From: Nepenthes gracilis
Taxonomy: Eukaryota > Streptophyta > Magnoliopsida > Caryophyllales > Nepenthaceae
Assembly: GCA_033239525.1 (NCBI GenBank)
Contig: BSYO01000015.1
Coordinates: forward strand, 17,545,713-17,609,712
Reading direction: 5' to 3'
Length of the DNA stretch: 64,000 nt
Positions 12,371 to 23,200 of the stretch are shown in pieces; within the stretch, counting starts at the first letter, position 1, and each line of letters starts with the position of its first letter. Under the pieces are notes generated by a model. The model worked only from the letters and a program-made list of their open reading frames with translations. It was not told where the DNA came from and made no database searches. Position numbers and translations under genes: made by a program.

Positions 12371-12829
12371 AGTGTTATCTGAGCATATGTTTTTTTTAAT
12401 TATGAAAACTATAATTTGATGGAATTATCGTTGAAGGGTTTGCCATTTTACATTGAGAATTTAAAGGAGTAAACACAATTTTATTCTTTGATAAGAAAGA
12501 GTGAGAAATATTTTAACCCGACAAGAAATAGTAAAAAAACTACAGAAGAAGGAAGACAATTTTGAGAAAGTGAATGATAAATAATGATATGATATGAGGG
12601 ATATTACTTAATTGCACAGTTGAATTATATTTCTTGGACAACAATATTTAAGAAGTTATCGGTTTATCGGATTTAATAGAAATCTGAAAAAAGTTAGAGG
12701 ACTGGTACAAGTTCAAGCCCAAGCCCCATACATCCGGGTTGCATGTGAAGAAGCAACTTTATAACCTTTGGTCATCTAAATGGGAAAATTTTAAAAAGCA
12801 CTTAGATGAGTTCACTTGAATCTTAATGT

Positions 12830-13888
12830 AAATGTCCACACTTGTTGAGAGTATCAAGGATAAAGACAATGTATTCGTGTTGTTGACTTCATCACCAGTG
12901 CTTCGTATGTCTATAGTGTCACAAAACTATTATTCACAAAAGACGCACTCAATCTTAACGAGGTTATTACTTCATTACTTATCAATGAGTTCATACAAAA
13001 GGAAAGTAATGAGATTTCGGGATAGTTGAGTACCTTGATATCAATTAGCGATTGAAAGCATGGAAGATCAAGGGACCGATGTGAGAAATTGGAGAGAAGC
13101 GACAACCGATATAAGTTTTATGACATTGAACGTTTTCATCATGGCAAGAAGATCCACATGAAATAGGATTGCTTCAAAAGAAAGTAAGAGGCGTAGGTAA
13201 CGAGTAATAAAAGAGAACGAATCATGGCAGTAATGATCAGACCTCTATTATTACCTACAAAGACTTTCTAGTTGTCCACACGAAAAAAATATGAAGCTTA
13301 TGAGCTACAAGATGAATTTGGTGATGGGTAATGAATCTTCACACTATGCGACATCGAGTAAGTCTACCTTCTCCTCCTATATGCCTAGGATTACAATGTA
13401 CTAAAAGTGAAAAATAATTATTCGTAAAAGGTAGTGGGCTTTGAAAATGTTAACTTGCAGACAAACAATGAGACAAAGCTTGTGTTGAGGAGTGTGTGAC
13501 ATGCTCTACTTGTTTGATTAAATTTGATTTCAATTTGGAAGCTTGATAATGAATGATTTTATATAGCATTCGACAAAGGCAAATGGAAGCTCTAAAAGAA
13601 ACTTTAGCTATGATAAGGGGAAACAAACTATTAAATCAGTACTTAATGGAGGTTTCAATTGTCAAAAATAAAGTTAAGGCGACTAACAAGTGGTTTAAAC
13701 AATGTGGCAGGAGAAAATCGAGGAGGAGAGTGATGGGTAACAACACTACCATGGTGTGGATGTTGAAAGAGAGTGCCAACACTATGAGTTCAGTGAAGTG
13801 TATGAAAGTGTCATTCAAACTCGAGAAGGCTGATATCGAGATCCCTGCAGAAAAAAAGTTGCAAAAAGATAAGAGATTACAGTTGTAG
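12830..13888 (+). pseudogene. Decayed Copia gag and pre-integrase remnant
   Basis: Around 12850-12930 the frame reads IKDKDNVFVLLTSSP, matching the conserved gag stretch in which D-x-A-x-x-LL-x-SLP recurs in plant Copia elements; the frame then shifts. At about 13110-13180 a FHHGKKIHMK-stop-DC reading is a broken CCHC zinc knuckle. At 13553-13888 an open frame of 111 codons contains ALKETLAMIRGNKLLNQYL, which resembles the segment just before the integrase zinc site. Stops and frameshifts show it is not functional. Confidence 0.55.
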
Positions 13889-13975
13889 GAGAGACAAGAG
13901 GTTCCCCAAAAGGTAGTGAGAGAAAATTTGTTAAATTTTAAGTCTCTTCTTTGTGAGTCTTGCAACAAGTTAAGG

Positions 13976-15000
13976 GATCATTGAAAGTCGCTTGGTGTTT
14001 GCACGAGGGCCACTAGAGCAAACATGTTCATCGAAAGTCACACACTATTTGCGCATGGTTCCCACAAGCAAAATGACTCGTGGGGGATTCTACAAGATAG
14101 GCATGAGTTGCCCGTTCAAGAACCAAGATTGGAGAGATTTTCAGTAGGCATTCACAAGATTGTCGCGAGATACGCAGTTAAATGCCATGACTGTGTGGGA
14201 ACACAACAATATGGCCACTTAAGAGGCAACATGAGATATAAAAAGGGTCCTTCAAATTTTTAAGGTATCTAAAATTAGTTTTCAATACAAAGAGTATTGA
14301 ACAAAGAAATAAAAGAAGAAAAAGATAAAAGAAGAAAAGGTTCGACATCCAGTTAATATTTAACTTAAATTTCATTTTTTATCAAGGTCAAGTACGTTAA
14401 TCTAATCTTATTCATATGACGTATTATTATTTAGTTAATTTTTTTTTTTGGTATAGCTTTGCTAGTGAGTTGTTAGATATATTGAGATTATGTTCAATCA
14501 ATCATTCACTTGAACTGTAGTGAAAAAACTACATAGAAGATTATATTTATAATTTGACATTGTTATAGTTGATTTATTTGAAATTCATCCAGTAGTTTTC
14601 ATTAGTTGAAAAAAAAATTTTATATTAAATATTACCGTATAATTTATATATTTGATTGCATGATTTTATTTCTTGTACTCTCATGCGTTTGGTGGCTCGT
14701 TTTTCTTGGTATATTTTTTCTAGTAGGTGATTAGGTGTACTAAAATTGTGTTCAACCAATCATTCACTTAATTTGTAGTAAAAAAATTTCAGATGGAATT
14801 ATATTTATAATTAGATACTATTATAATGGATTTATTTAGAATTTATCATATGATTTTTTATTAGTTGAGAAGAATTTTTCATATTAAATATTATCATATA
14901 ATTTGTATACTTTGGTTACGTAATTTTGTCCCTTTATACTCTCATGGTGTTTGGCTGCTCTTATGGTGTGTATGTTTTTGTTTTCGGGGATTTCCTAGCA
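13976..15000 (+). repeat. 3' LTR with internal tandem duplication
   Basis: About 230 bases longer than the 5' LTR. The difference comes from a block present twice, at about 14451-14695 and 14711-14955: TCAATCATTCACTT, then a T-rich stretch, ATATTAAATATTA(C/T)C(G/A)TATAATTT, then CTCTCATG.GTTTGG. The 5' LTR has this block once. Confidence 0.65.
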
Positions 15001-15214
15001 AAGGAAGATCCAATGAGTCCGGATAATGGCTTTGAGGAAAAATCCAAAAATTAAATTTCTCAGTAGAAATCACATGTCAAAAAAAATCAGTTATAAATTC
15101 TAATGTTTCATTTATGACTTTACATGTTAAAAATTATCTTATTGTAATTATAATTATCCCACACTAAGTACTTATTTTAAAATTAGGTATAAATTCCTCC
15201 GGTTCTTCAAAATC

Positions 15215-15415
15215 AGGGGTGCTGTGACGTGGATTCGTATGGTGCCCCATACGATATCGTACGATAATCATCATATTCTCATCCAACATCCCTCATTAAC
15301 CTTTTTATTTTAAATAAAAAATATTTTTTTATTTTTTAATAATAAAAAAATGATGGACATTGGATGAAGATTCAACAATTACCGTATAAATTAGCGTTAT
15401 AACGCCTCTGCTCTT
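15215..15415. repeat. Foldback MITE candidate with internal palindromes
   Basis: The left part (to about 15300) and right part (from about 15348) are imperfect inverted repeats: ATTCTCATCCAACATCCCTCATT on the left pairs with AATGATGGACATTGGATGAAGATT on the right around an AT-rich centre. The left arm contains the hairpin GTATGGTGCCCCATAC (15237-15252) and the palindrome TACGATATCGTA (15250-15261). The right arm contains the palindrome GCGTTATAACGC (15394-15405). It has no coding capacity, and no clear target duplication was identified. Confidence 0.5.
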
Positions 15416-16681
15416 TAGTTTTTCATCGCTATTAACCCAACAACTAATATTAATATTTTTATTTTTACTAATTGCTTGATAATTTCTAAAGTAGAATTAA
15501 CATCACAATTAGGAGGAGCTTGGCTGTAATGGGATTTGAGTGGCTATATCTCTATAAAGATGAAATCTTTAGTTTTCATATTCTAATAATTTATTTTTAA
15601 ATAAATAGTTATAATTTAATTATTTTTAAATAATTAATTTTAAATTATTTTTATTTTTAAAAAATATAATTAAATTATAAGTATCTATTTAAAAATAGAC
15701 TATTATAATTGTGAGATATATAATTTTCTTCATGTGTCAAATCTTATTTACTGTGGTGTTGTGGGAAGGGCTTTTAGTATGAAATATGCTTTTTTCCACA
15801 TTATGTAACCAACACCATTTTTGTTAGTATTATTATTATTATTTAAAAAGGTCTTGCACGAGAACAAATTTAATTTTTTTTTTTTTGTAAGTAAGTATTT
15901 TGAATTAAATGGAGAATAAAAATTACAAAATTTATGTTTCAACTCCAAGTATTTTGATTTGGAATTAAAACATTAAAATGTTAAAGATATTTTATATTTT
16001 TAATATTTGAAAATAAGGGAACTAATACATCGTAACGCGTATAAAAACCCCTGGGAGCCAACGTTCAACAAAATCAACAGAATATGAAATCTATCTAATA
16101 TCACATGAACAAACACATAATCAGCTGCTCCTGAGTCGACGGGAGCAACTCAGCAAACAAGTGGCAACCATGCCAACTGTCGCAGCAGAATCCAAGAAAC
16201 CATGCCAAACAGCCAGAAGCATCTTCAAATTTTCAGCACTTCAACAGAAGCACCTGCAGTTGGAGCATAATCACGTAGAAGAGATCAAGTACTTGCAATT
16301 CCTTTACAGCATCCTGCTTTCTTCTACTGTTTCAGCTCCAACCCTTTGGGCATCAGCAACCCCACCCAAGAACAAACCCAAATTGGGCTTCATTTAGTGG
16401 ACGGGCCTTGGTAAATTAAGGCCCAGATAACTTCTTAATTTTTAATTTTGATCTTCATTTTTTTCAGTTCTATTTTAGACATTAAATTCATATTAATTGT
16501 ATTATATACAATAAAATAAGTTAATTAATCTTATTTTGTCTCATATATTAATATACATGCCATACTAAAAATTTTTAAAAAGTATAAATAATTATAAAAT
16601 AAAAGATTATTCATATTTTTTTGGCTAAAATTTTAGTATAAAATAAATTAGTAACAAAGTAAAATGCATTAAAATTTTCAT
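15416..16681. other. Spacer with a GC-richer segment at 16040-16400
   Basis: Mostly AT-rich. Positions 16040-16400 have higher GC and an open frame of 78 codons (ATG 16161, stop ending 16397). It matches no family I know, and its composition could equally be part of a transposon leader on either strand. I do not call it a gene. Confidence 0.3.
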
Positions 16682-16761
16682 ACGATAGCTCGGACTCTAA
16701 CCGAGATGGTCTAGCACTATTCTCAAAGAGTAGCATGTCTACCAATTTCACTATAACAGCT
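16682..16761 (-). pseudogene. trnL-UAG: Decayed plastid-type tRNA-Leu(UAG) copy (NUPT)
   Basis: The reverse complement reads TATAGTGAAATTGGTAGACA, then TGCTACTCTTTGAGAATAGT, then CATCTCGGTTAGAGTCCGAG. This follows plastid trnL-UAG through the D arm, anticodon arm, variable loop and T arm, from what I know of that gene. The acceptor ends no longer pair well, the anticodon loop is changed (TTG where TAG is expected) and the T loop has GTTAGAGTC for GTTCGAGTC. It is best read as an old plastid DNA insertion in the nucleus. No plastid gene can be recognised in the flanks. Confidence 0.75.
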
Positions 16762-17460
16762 TGAAGACGCAGGTATTTTGTTGATTTCTATTATCACTAA
16801 ATGAATAGTTAAATTTTTTACATCTGTTGGCAGTTAATTCGATTTAGCAGTGATAAAAAGGCTTGGCATTGCTATAAGTAATGTCGAAAGAAGGGTACGA
16901 AACACATCTAGTTGAATTGGTGAAAACAATTTGTGATAAAAGATAGCACTGGCGAGTTGATTCAGTCAATAGCTAATCGTGTAGAATATGGTAATTAACT
17001 AACAAATCCGTGAACATAAGTTATAACTGAAGGCTCAATTTGATCTGAAAAGGAAAATAGATAGCTTATACTACTACTAAATATCGTAGTATATCAATTA
17101 TATTATATAAATTGGTTTTTAAATTTTCTCTGATATTATAACATTAATAAGCAATTTTTACTATATCAATCCAAAACCTCACTTCTTTAATAATATTTAT
17201 TTATTTATTATCTCTAATATATAAATAAAATAAGATATTGTACACTATTTAAAATATTTTATACATCATTATTAATTAAATTATTCTTTTTTTAAATAAT
17301 TATCGATCTGTAAGAAAATTATACCAACATATAAAAGCATATCATTTTTTTTAAAACCCTTTTTATTGGGTAGATTGTAGATAAAATACTTGGACAAGGT
17401 AAAAATAAATAAATAAATAAATATAATTTTCTTCATATGTAGCAATAAATCAAGCAATGA
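16762..17460. other. AT-rich spacer, possible NUPT flank
   Basis: Nothing identified. The first 250 bases next to the tRNA copy are less AT-rich and might be further plastid-derived or other inserted DNA, but no known gene can be read. Confidence 0.3.
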
Positions 17461-17770
17461 AATAGGATGACGAGAGCGGGGGAGTCAGAGAGCAACTAGG
17501 AAGATGCCCACAATCTGTGATTGGGAGGATTCTGGACCGTACGATAAGGCCCACTTGCAATAGCCGGTGACAGTACACAAAACCATCCAATCGCCGGACG
17601 ACGTAACCTTATCGAAGTTACCGACAGGCTCTGCCCACCGGACAACAACCGGTCTAGTTCCTTTTGGTAATTAAGTGTGGGGTCCCCATTATGTCCACAC
17701 ATCACCTGCCACGTGTCAGCAAATACCTTCGGGATAATTGATGACTCAGAACAGAACACAGTGGTTTTCG
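17461..17770. other. Isolated GC-rich block with a G-box
   Basis: About 300 bases of near 50% GC inside very AT-rich DNA. It includes a CACGTG G-box at 17710-17715 in the context GCCACGTGTCAGC, and CCGG-rich words. A minus-strand open frame of 103 codons covers it but shows no family features. It may be a promoter fragment or a captured gene fragment. Confidence 0.35.
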
Positions 17771-19267
17771 TTTTCTGCTCGATTTTTAGCCATTTATTAC
17801 AATACAATTTTTTTAATCATTTTATTTTTAATTTTATTTTTATAAATAAATAAAAAATAAATAATTATATCATTTAAAATAACTAAATAATTCTAAATTA
17901 CGTCCCCCAAATTATTTTCCATATATGGTGGTAGAAAATATTTATATAAAATATTAATAGACATTTTTAAAATATTTAAAAATTATATGTTCCTTTGTAA
18001 TCATTAAATTTTATATAGATTCACTAGAATTATATCCCTCCAATTCCTATAACTAATTTCCTTATTTTTTAGACAAAATAAAATTTACTTTAATTATTTA
18101 TTTTGTGCTTAAAATGTTTGAAATTTATATTAAAAAACTTAAAGAATGTAATTTTTAGTAACAAATATTTTCAATTTCATACCAAGAAAATATTTTTAAA
18201 AATTAAATGATTAAAATTATGTTTATTTGAGTCAAAACAATGGATTCGGAGGGCGTCCTTCTCCATTGTGAATAATGACCGCCCTTCTCCTCATCTGAAC
18301 CGTCAAATGTAAAATTCGACGGTTACGTGTTTTGAATGATTAAATTTAAAATCGAACGGCCCATGTTATAAATTACAGGGCCCACTAAATAAAAAAAATT
18401 GGAGAGAGTAACTATTATTAAAATATCAACAATTAAAAATATAATGCTTATTTTTTAAATACTAAAATTAATTAATTATTAAATATATATTTTGGGAAAT
18501 AATTATGAAAAATGGTGACTTAATATATTAATTTATTTGTTGATCATAGAAAAGTGCGAAAATATATAGAGGTTTTATTTCTTTGACTTTATAAATAATT
18601 ATTTTATTTTATTTTTTTACCAATTGTTTTATTTTTTTATTTTTTTTTTTATTTTTGGGGTAAATACTATCTAGCGAGCTTTGTAGCGCCCTCATTTAAA
18701 AAGAAAGCGTTGTCTCATTAATAAATGTTTGTCATATGTCGCTTCACATTAAATCACTCATATCCGTTTCTTCTTTTCTATTCACCATATTAAAAATACT
18801 ATATTTTTGTTATTAATAACAAATTATTGAAAGAAAATTTGTATAATTTAATTATGAAATTAATTTAATATGTAATTTAAAAATAACTATGTGTTTTTAG
18901 TAAGTCATAATATTAGATATTTAATAGCGAGTGGTGTTAAAAAAATATCTTAAAATTATCTATGTATGATAACTTTTTAATTACTTTTTAAAATCATAAT
19001 TAAAATTAAAAATGGATATAGCATCCATCAAAATTGTTATAGTTATTACATTTCATGAAAAAGCTAAATATCTATATATTAATTTAATATCCATAAAAAA
19101 TGGGTATATAAATATGGTTGGACATCTATACAGTAAGAGCAGATATCAGTGACTTCTCGATGAATAGTCGCAAGGTACTTAACGGCCCTGACATAGGTGG
19201 CGATGAAATCACTTTTCCTTATTGCTTTTGAGGTAAGGACAGGTTGTGAGCAATTTTTTTATTTAGA
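17771..19267. other. AT-rich spacer
   Basis: Nothing recognised apart from a short GC-richer stretch at 18240-18380 with CGACGG / CCGTC words, which does not code. Confidence 0.35.
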
Positions 19268-19665
19268 GTGTCAAAAATAACACTAATTTCAACAGCGCAT
19301 AAGTTTCTGATCATAAACAAATCACAAATTTTATCACTCCTTTTGTGATACAGGCAATATCAATATTCTACCTTTGGTCTTCTGACTCGTCATTTTATAC
19401 AGGATGTGAGATATTCCTCTACTGTATCACGCTTTCATAGCCCACAAATTACATTAACATCTGATTATTCGTGTCAAAAACAACAGTAATTTGAATAGTG
19501 CACAAGCTTTTGATCCTAAAATGGCATAGTTTATCATCCCTCTTTGTAATAGAGACAAGATCAGTACTTTACTTTTAAATCTTTTTACTCGTTATTTATA
19601 CAAGACGTAAAATATTTTTCATCTGTATTATGCTCATTCAGTTCATGAATCATATAGGTGCATTG
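19268..19665. repeat. Tandem duplication, period 203 bp
   Basis: GTGTCAAAAATAACACTAATTT at 19268 recurs as GTGTCAAAAACAACAGTAATTT at 19471. The following blocks are in the same order in both copies: CATAAG / CACAAGC, TTTTGATC, TTTATCA(C)TCC, GA(T/C)AAGATCAGTA-like, CTCGT.ATTTATACA, TCTGTATTATGC-like. The two copies have diverged. Confidence 0.6.
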
Positions 19666-19859
19666 ACAATTTTTATGGGTATTGCTCATGTTGTAGAATT
19701 TTTGGTTTGTTTCCTAAGATTTATGATTTAGTGAATTTTTAAAAATATTTTTTGAAATATTTATTGAACCTTTATTATTAATTTTTAAAAATATTAATAT
19801 TGACCTTTAAAGAAATTAAATAATCAATCCCATTAAAAACAGCATAATACTCTCCCGTT

Positions 19860-20250
19860 TCCCCATGCGCAGTGCTGGAATCTTGGCAGGCATGCAACTA
19901 AAATACAAAAGAGAAGGCATAGGGGCGCGTGTAGTCTCTGATTGACATGACGAAAGTACGATGAAAGGCTGTGAACGCTTCCCAGACGCAGCAGCGGCAA
20001 CACCGCAGACCGCTCCCGCGGAAAAGTCGAGGGTCTCTGCCCCCTGCACCCTCACACCCAAAATTAAAATAAAAAAAATAAAACTCAAATAAAAAAAAAT
20101 AAAACTCTCTCTCTCTCTCTCTCTCCCTCTCTCTCTCCGGCCATTTATTCTTAACCCTTTTCGGCACTGCGGACAAAATAGTACAGAAGCCACCTTTTAA
20201 ATCCCACGCGCATACTTCGAGCGTGCGGTCACACACCGGTGATTAAGGAT
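19860..20250. other. GC-rich block next to a CT microsatellite
   Basis: A second GC-rich island in AT-rich DNA. Positions 19915-20055 include GCAGCAGCGGCAACACCGCAG and similar words, and (CT)n lies at 20105-20138. Minus-strand open frames of 112-125 codons read through the microsatellite as REREREREREF-like low complexity. It resembles a promoter plus 5' leader of a plant gene, but no coding exon follows on either strand. Confidence 0.35.
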
Positions 20251-23200
20251 GAATAAAAACCCTAAGACGGTCCAAAGGTAAATTAACTGAAATCATAAAT
20301 AATGATTAGACATATATATGACTCAAATTATAATTAAATTAGGGGCCAATCGAGCCAATTAGGTATGGGCTCCATTTTATATAAATAAATTTTTTTTTAA
20401 CATAAATATATTAATTGTTGAACTTATATATTATATCAACATATTTTTAATTAATTTTGTAAAATTTATTTATTAGTCTAAAAATTTATTTACTACACCA
20501 CTAAATAAAAATTTATTTATTTTGCATCTATATTAAGATTTTATTCTTCATCTAAACTATAATTTTAATTTAGTTATAATCTAAAATTTTAAACCGAACA
20601 CAATCAGTCTTTTCTAGATACACGTATATATTTTTAAAAATGGGCTTTTGATTTTCCATAGAAATCATTTAAAATATATAAAATAACAAATTATGGTATT
20701 TCTAGCAAGAATATAACAAAAGCAGTCAATCATTATAGATTAATCCAAAATTTGGGCCAAACTGTAAAAGATACTGCAAGACAGCCTGAGATAGAAAAAA
20801 ATACGGGATATTTTATTGCTTAGTATATTTTTTATAGGGGCGTTAGTGATTTATGTATCAGTCGTAATATATATGGATCGGTTGCAGTATTATGGAGCAT
20901 TAACCATTTTGGCAGGTCAATAAGATCATGAACCATTCTGATTTTTTTCTTAATTTATTTCATTAGGTAATCAAAATTTTGATTTATTAAATAATTTATT
21001 ATTACTAGAGATATTAGCAATACTCATTTATTTTTAAAATTTGTCATGTTTCAAAAACAATTCTCATATTGTTTGATATACTTCAAATGATGTTGAAAAA
21101 AATACACAAATTATATTAAGTAATATTTAATTTTCTAAATGCTATATGTTTATTTATTTTAATTTATTTTTTAAAAAATTAATTATTATCCTATATATCC
21201 TTTTTTTTTCATCTAAATATCGTGGATCAAATTTAAATTTAATATTAGAGTAATTTTTAATTGGCGATTAATGACCAATTACCCAATCAATAAAATACTG
21301 ATACCATATTAAACGGTGTCGTGGAGATTAAATGAATTATTATTTTTATTATATTTAGACATATATTATAATGAGAATAATTCTATGTTGAATTTATGTG
21401 AAACTTGTAGAATAATATTCGTATAATTGGTTGGAATACATGTTTCTAAAAGGCCCACCTTTTAGCTTATTATTATTGTTGTTTTATATTTTTTGATTTT
21501 ATTTTTATTTTTATTTTAGCCTTAATTTTATCCTATGCATAAATTTTTTAAATAATTTATCGTGGAATTAAACAATGGACAATTTTGTCAAAGCAACTTT
21601 AATAATATATAAACGGATAGCTTTCAAATACAGTTTATTTATATTTGACCTCCAAACGAACAATAGTGTCAGAAAAATAATATTAAATTCGGATAAGAAA
21701 ATAAGACATACGAAGGATTTATAAATTAAAATGCAATTTTCAATTCTTAAAATATTATGTCATAAATCAATTAAAACCTCGTATATTCAAAAACCTAACT
21801 TATTTATGAGGAGTCGGGCTAAGCTTTTATTATTTTTATCTTGTTGATGGGTATTGTTACCGATGATTTAAGGGAAAGAGTCTGTTCAAGAATTTGGCCC
21901 ATAAAATATGGAGGCCTAATCGGCTCATACAGCCCAAATCGGTGGTGGATGTACCCGTTAGCCCTATTCAAATGGTTTGCTTATTGAAGAAAGACGAAAC
22001 CAATACCAATAGCCAAAATAATTTCTCTCTCTTATCTAAATTCAATGGTTTTCAGGTGCGGTTGGCACCACCAACTAAATGGCATCTCATATACCTGATG
22101 ATTTCTTAGACAGTTGACATCAAAAATTAACCGCTCCCTAATTTCTATAAAAATCCTTTCTTTCCAACAAGAAAGGGGGACAACACTTAATTAAACTAAA
22201 GACTAATTAAAGATGCTAAAAATGCTCTCTCACTCACACTAAGACGTTTTTGGAAAAGTATAAATCATAAATAAAAATTACTTTTGTAAACATTTACACT
22301 TACATACTCCAATTTCTTTCCTCAAAGAAAAATACTGCCTTGAATTTTAAAAGATATACCGGGAAGTGAGTCACTCCAATCCTTTTACCATACTCTATTG
22401 TATTGTACAAGATTTAAATTATGAGTATACGAAAATCAGATTCCCTTTAGACTCGACAGATGATTCTTGGCTCCCTAATTTGTACAATAATTTAGATCCG
22501 AGGACACATCACTTGTATTATATTTTTAATAGGAAAAATTTTATTATGATAATGTACATGGTTAGGATTGTGATAACTCATATTCAATATATATAAAGAC
22601 TCTTACAACCTTATTATAGAGTATCTGTGTCCAATAATTGCAAAAAAAAATTGGGACTTTTGATAATTATTCAGTAAATCAAAGTACAAAAAAAAAAAAT
22701 TCTAACGCACTTTACAGTCACCTGCTTAAAATATTACTAAGCCGTTAGAAATACAAACGGGTTATTGGGACTTGCCTTGGGGTTATTATAAAACTTTACT
22801 TGACCATATCTTGTATTAACGAAATTAAACTTGAAAGTTTCAATGTAAATAAGATTGTCTAGACCTTATTAATTATTTTGTATAATAAAATAATTAACAG
22901 TGATGAGTAGACTATCTGTGAGCTTTTATTTATGACATTTTCTTTGTATTTTCTATTCTATATGAAAAATAATTATAAATGTGACTTTTATAGATGATAG
23001 GATGAAAGGATATAACTACTCTGAACAGTTATATCGTTTCACATTACTATTGATATATTTATTTAACATATCTGGAGAGACACATCTATTTGAGCAATCT
23101 TACTTATTTAAATAATTATACATATTTAAATGTTCATCACTTTTGTTTAAAAATATCAAAAAATAATATGCCGGAATTGAGCAAAAAGCCTCTTGCTTAA

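Larger units (their letters stand above)
11579..15000 (+). mobile_element. Internally deleted Copia LTR retrotransposon
   Basis: A 5' LTR (about 11579-12370) and a 3' LTR (about 13976-15000) share a GTTTGCACGAGG block near the start, a CCACAAGCAAAATGACTC / CGAGCCAAATGACTCAC block, an AAGAAG-rich tract and an end in CCTAACA / CCTAGCA. Directly after the 5' LTR, AGTGTTATCTGAGCA (from 12371) resembles the initiator-Met primer binding site of Copia elements. The interior of about 1.6 kb keeps decayed gag, a CCHC-knuckle remnant and part of the spacer before integrase. Reverse transcriptase and integrase are absent. The element is a non-autonomous or deleted derivative. Confidence 0.75.

Noticed and set aside
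16161..16397. 78-codon open frame in a GC-richer segment as a possible small gene
   Set aside because: No homology recognised, no intron or promoter context, and the composition could be transposon-derived; left as an unclassified segment.
17496..17807. 103-codon minus-strand open frame as a gene
   Set aside because: No motif, and the frame length is explained by the GC-rich block it covers.
19816..20236. Minus-strand frames of 112-125 codons as genes
   Set aside because: They translate through the CT microsatellite, and no conserved residues are visible.
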